A stretch of 17,305 nucleotides of DNA from Verrucomicrobia bacterium UBA6015 (GTDB taxonomy: Bacteria; Verrucomicrobiota; Kiritimatiellia; UBA8416): contig DIZZ01000149.1 in NCBI GenBank assembly GCA_002428045.1, forward strand, positions 1 to 17,305, written 5' to 3'. Under the pieces are notes generated by a model, which had not been told where the DNA came from, did no database searches, and worked only from the letters and a program-made list of their open reading frames with translations. The translations under genes were made by a program, and so were the position numbers. Shown one piece after another: positions 14,916 through 17,305 of this stretch (the stretch's first letter is position 1; every line of letters starts with the position of its first letter).

Positions 14916-15916
14916 ACCGTGCCTCCCAGGCTCGCGATTCCCTTGATAATGCCTTCATTGACATGGCCGCTGACCGATTCTGCCGCCACCCGAATCGCAT
15001 GGTAGACGGCATGCCGTGACGACCGACCATGCGCAATGATACAAACCCCGTTCACCCCGAGCAACGGTGCCCCCCCATAGGATTCCGGATCCAGTTGCCG
15101 CTTCAGGGACTTGAAGGCCCCGCGCAAGAACAGACAGGCAAACTTGCGAAGCCAGTTTGCCATCAGCTCGCGCTTGAGCCATGACGTCACCGCCGTGGCC
15201 GTACTCTCCGTGGTCTTCAAGACAATGTTGCCGACAAAACCATCGCAGACGACGACATCCGTATCGCCCTCGAAGATATCGCGCCCCTCGACGTTGCCCC
15301 GGAAGTTCAATGACGATTTCTGCAGGCTGGCGAAGGTCCGCTTGGTCACCTCGTTGCCCTTGCTGTCTTCGCCGCCAATGCTCAGCAGGCCAACAATCGG
15401 ATGTTCACGTCCAAGGATGACACGAGAGTAGACACTACCCATCATGGCAAACTGCACCAGTTGCTCAGGCGTACAGTCCAGATTGGCCCCGGCATCCACC
15501 AGCACCACCGGACTTTTCTGGGTCGGCATGACAGTGGCGATTGCCGGACGATCAACCCCTTCAAGCGTACGCAGCTTCAGCGTCGAGGCAGCCACCGCCG
15601 CGCCCGTGTTACCGGCCGACATGACGGCATCCGCCTCGCCAAGCTTGACAAGCTCAACGGCCCGCCCGATGGATGAATCCTTCTTGCGACGCACCGCCAA
15701 TGCCGGTGCCTCGCCCATATCCACCGATTGGGACGCATGACGGATCTTGATTTTCGGGGACACCGTTCCCAGCAATGCAAGTTCCGCCTTGATGGCGGTC
15801 TCATCCCCCACCAGTATCAGTTCGCTGACATTTGGAAGCTCCGCGGCCAGCACCGTACCGGCAACCACCTCGCGAGGAGCGTAGTCGCCGCCCATGGCAT
15901 CAACAGCTATTCGCAT
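14912..15916 (-). CDS. plsX: phosphate acyltransferase PlsX
   Basis: PlsX converts acyl-ACP to acyl-phosphate, the donor for PlsY in phospholipid synthesis, on the inner face of the membrane. From the ATG at 15916 the product is 334 residues. It starts MRIAVDAMGGDYAPRE and contains AVMSAGNTGA, VVCDGFVGNIVLK and GGAPLLGVNGVCIIAHGRS, all family signatures. A longer open frame continues upstream to 16081 but runs through rpmF in another frame and has no PlsX character. A ribosome binding site (AGGAT) precedes the chosen ATG. rpmF ends 17 bases upstream, the common rpmF-plsX pair. Confidence 0.97.
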   Translation of the reverse strand: MRIAVDAMGGDYAPREVVAGTVLAAELPNVSELILVGDETAIKAELALLGTVSPKIKIRHASQSVDMGEAPALAVRRKKDSSIGRAVELVKLGEADAVMSAGNTGAAVAASTLKLRTLEGVDRPAIATVMPTQKSPVVLVDAGANLDCTPEQLVQFAMMGSVYSRVILGREHPIVGLLSIGGEDSKGNEVTKRTFASLQKSSLNFRGNVEGRDIFEGDTDVVVCDGFVGNIVLKTTESTATAVTSWLKRELMANWLRKFACLFLRGAFKSLKRQLDPESYGGAPLLGVNGVCIIAHGRSSRHAVYHAIRVAAESVSGHVNEGIIKGIASLGGTV

Positions 15917-15933
15917 ATCTATCCTGCAAAAGA

Positions 15934-16116
15934 TTACGCAGACGCAACGGTGAGCACCTGCACACCGCGATACTGTCCGCAGGAAGGGCATACCCGGTGC
16001 GGCTGCTTGGGTGCACTGCACACAGGACACGCCTGACCCACCCGCACCGTCGTTGCATGGGACCCCTTGCGGGCACGACATTTCCGCTTGGACGATTTTC
16101 TTTTTGGCACTGCCAT
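15934..16116 (-). CDS. rpmF: 50S ribosomal protein L32, zinc-binding form
   Basis: This is a 60-residue basic protein starting MAVPKRKSSKRKCRARK, the standard L32 N-terminus. It carries two CxxC pairs (Cys30/Cys33 and Cys43/Cys46) that form a zinc ribbon, so it is the C+ paralogue type. AAGGAG lies eight bases before the ATG. It sits between the YceD gene and plsX, an order conserved widely and thought to link ribosome and membrane synthesis. Confidence 0.97.
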   Translation of the reverse strand: MAVPKRKSSKRKCRARKGSHATTVRVGQACPVCSAPKQPHRVCPSCGQYRGVQVLTVASA

Positions 16117-16135
16117 AGCATCATCTCCTTATTCT

Positions 16136-16591
16136 TTACTTCAATCCGCTCAAAGCCGCCCAACGGTTCTCCGCGGGCGGCTTACAGTCACACTGGGTCT
16201 CGTTCTTGTTTGCCCCGCACTGCGGGCACAACCCTTTGCAATCCGGGCGACAGACCGGATACAACGGGAAAGCAATGATCATAGCTTCACGGATGTCATT
16301 GGTCAAGTCTACATATTCGGGTACCGATTCGAGGGCTTGGTTGTAGTGATACGGCAGCTTATCGAGCGTGCTGACATAGGTTCCATCGCAGCGCCGACAA
16401 CGGAATTTCAGAGGGGCCGAGAGCTCGCCCTCGACGATCAGCTCGCCGGTGACGTCCATGGCACGCAGTCGACAATGGATCGGCCCGTCCACCATGACCG
16501 GGTCATTCTCAGCCGCGTCCATGATCTCCGGCGGCAGATCTCCCTCGACCACCAACCCTTCAGGAACCAGTTCATTCAAGTATATGCGCAT
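16136..16591 (-). CDS. YceD/DUF177 family protein with cysteine-rich C-terminus
   Basis: The 151-residue product matches the YceD (DUF177) family, which is nearly always encoded before rpmF and has been linked to 23S rRNA/L32 assembly. It has the internal pair CRRC (Cys65/Cys68) followed by a C-terminal cluster CRPDCKGLCPQCG (from 114) plus Cys134 and Cys136, likely metal-binding. The tail WAALSGLK is typical. The ATG overlaps the coaD stop by one base (TGATG), and AGGAGG lies seven bases upstream inside coaD. The family is secure; the molecular role is only partly known. Confidence 0.9.
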   Translation of the reverse strand: MRIYLNELVPEGLVVEGDLPPEIMDAAENDPVMVDGPIHCRLRAMDVTGELIVEGELSAPLKFRCRRCDGTYVSTLDKLPYHYNQALESVPEYVDLTNDIREAMIIAFPLYPVCRPDCKGLCPQCGANKNETQCDCKPPAENRWAALSGLK

Positions 16592-17121
16592 CAGCGATCC
16601 TCCTGCGGGCGGGGCCCCGGTTCGCTATGAACCGGTTGCCCGAACTTCGACGCCAGCGCACGCAGCACGGGGTCCGGAACAAAATCGGCGGTACGCCCGC
16701 CGAGCCCGGCAACTTCCTTGACCGTACTGGAGCTGACATAGCTATGGTTTTCCTTGGGCATCATAAACAGCGTCTCGATCTCGGGAGCCAGCTTACGGTT
16801 GGTCAACGCCATCTGGAATTCGTATTCGAAATCGGAATACGCACGCAATCCCCGGATCAGCACGCGAACCTGCTTGCTGCGGGCATAGTTGATCAGCAGT
16901 CCGTCGAAGATCTCGACGCTGACATTCGGCAGTCCCAGTTGATCAACCACCTCGCGGATCATGCCTGCCCGCTCACCCGCCGTGAAGAGTGTCCGCTTCA
17001 TGGTGTCGGCCGAAACGGCAACAATCAGGCTGCCGAAGATTTCGGAACATCGACTCACCAGATCCAGGTGCCCGAACGTCAGGGGATCAAACGTACCCGC
17101 GTAAATCGCCATCTTTGTCAT
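16591..17121 (-). CDS. coaD: pantetheine-phosphate adenylyltransferase
   Basis: CoaD joins 4'-phosphopantetheine and ATP to make dephospho-CoA, the penultimate CoA step. The 176-residue product has the nucleotidyltransferase motif TFDPLTFGH (10-18), the pantetheine-site segment RGLRAYSDFEYE (about 90-101) and SSSTVKEVA (about 130-138). The tail is slightly longer than average and rich in Pro, Gly and Glu. The start at 17121 overlaps the rsmD stop (ATGA), with GAGGA nine bases upstream; an ATG three codons later is also possible. CoA made here feeds the ACP and malonyl-CoA chemistry encoded downstream. Confidence 0.96.
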   Translation of the reverse strand: MTKMAIYAGTFDPLTFGHLDLVSRCSEIFGSLIVAVSADTMKRTLFTAGERAGMIREVVDQLGLPNVSVEIFDGLLINYARSKQVRVLIRGLRAYSDFEYEFQMALTNRKLAPEIETLFMMPKENHSYVSSSTVKEVAGLGGRTADFVPDPVLRALASKFGQPVHSEPGPRPQEDR

Positions 17122-17305
17122 ATTGCTTTTTCCTCATGACGGTAAGTTCGCAGGCAAGAGTGACCGTACACCCGCTCCTTCCGCAATATCCACCCGGGGG
17201 CCTCGGGTGCCGGTTCGCGGGCGCCCTGCTCGAGAATCAACAGTGCCCCCGAAGCCGCCAGCCGCCCCGATTCGCTGAGCACCTGCAACAGCATCCCGGC
17301 CCGCC
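17118..17305 (-). CDS. rsmD: 16S rRNA (guanine-966-N2)-methyltransferase RsmD, C-terminal part (runs off window)
   Basis: The minus-strand frame from 17303 to the TGA at 17118-17120 gives 61 residues beginning RAGMLLQVLSESGRLAASG. Then come LLILEQGARE and an RKERVYGHSCLRTYR ending, matching the C-terminus of RsmD-type methyltransferases (LL.LE...E, then R.YG.t....YR). The SAM-binding and NPPY catalytic parts lie beyond the window. The stop overlaps the coaD start by four bases. The rsmD-coaD pairing is very common, which supports the call for such a short fragment. Confidence 0.8.
   Translation of the reverse strand, partial: RAGMLLQVLSESGRLAASGALLILEQGAREPAPEAPGWILRKERVYGHSCLRTYRHEEKAI

Overview
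The window is bacterial chromosomal DNA packed with housekeeping genes, almost all on the minus strand. Read in the direction of transcription (high to low coordinates) it has four blocks.

(1) 17305-10511 is one lipid and ribosome operon: rsmD (partial), coaD, a YceD/DUF177 gene, rpmF, plsX, fabH, fabD, fabG, acpP and fabF. Several joints are translationally coupled: rsmD/coaD and plsX/fabH overlap as ATGA, and coaD/YceD as TGATG. The block makes L32, the CoA precursor and the complete fatty-acid initiation and elongation core except the dehydratase and enoyl reductase. A strong intrinsic terminator lies between acpP and fabF, and another ends the operon.

(2) 9216-10370 is a lone plus-strand gene of the URO-D/methyltransferase-like superfamily. 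It is convergent with fabF and divergent from tgt. A short degenerate hexamer repeat and a shared terminator follow it.

(3) 9049-3285 is tgt, yajC, a fused secDF and recJ, with a good sigma70-like promoter just upstream of tgt. It is the usual tRNA-queuosine/Sec-translocon cluster with recJ attached at the end.

(4) 3184-1 is a stand-alone AdhE-type acylating aldehyde dehydrogenase, a small STAS-domain protein, two cyclophilin-type peptidyl-prolyl isomerases (one apparently secreted) and the start of lpxH, which runs off the window.

Taxonomy is inference only. The fused SecDF, the FabD serine motif GLSLGE (Leu replacing the usual His), the AdhE-N-like dehydrogenase and the non-HemE URO-D protein fit an anaerobic or facultative Gram-negative of the PVC type (Kiritimatiellota, Lentisphaerota or Verrucomicrobiota). 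LpxH implies lipid A. The last ~1.3 kb (two cyclophilins and lpxH) instead reads like a Burkholderiales (betaproteobacterial) cluster. That is either an acquired cassette or an assembly join, and it is the main anomaly here.

I found no CRISPR array, phage genes, transposase, tRNA or rRNA, and no convincing undescribed multi-gene system. No gene-free stretch exceeds 300 bases.
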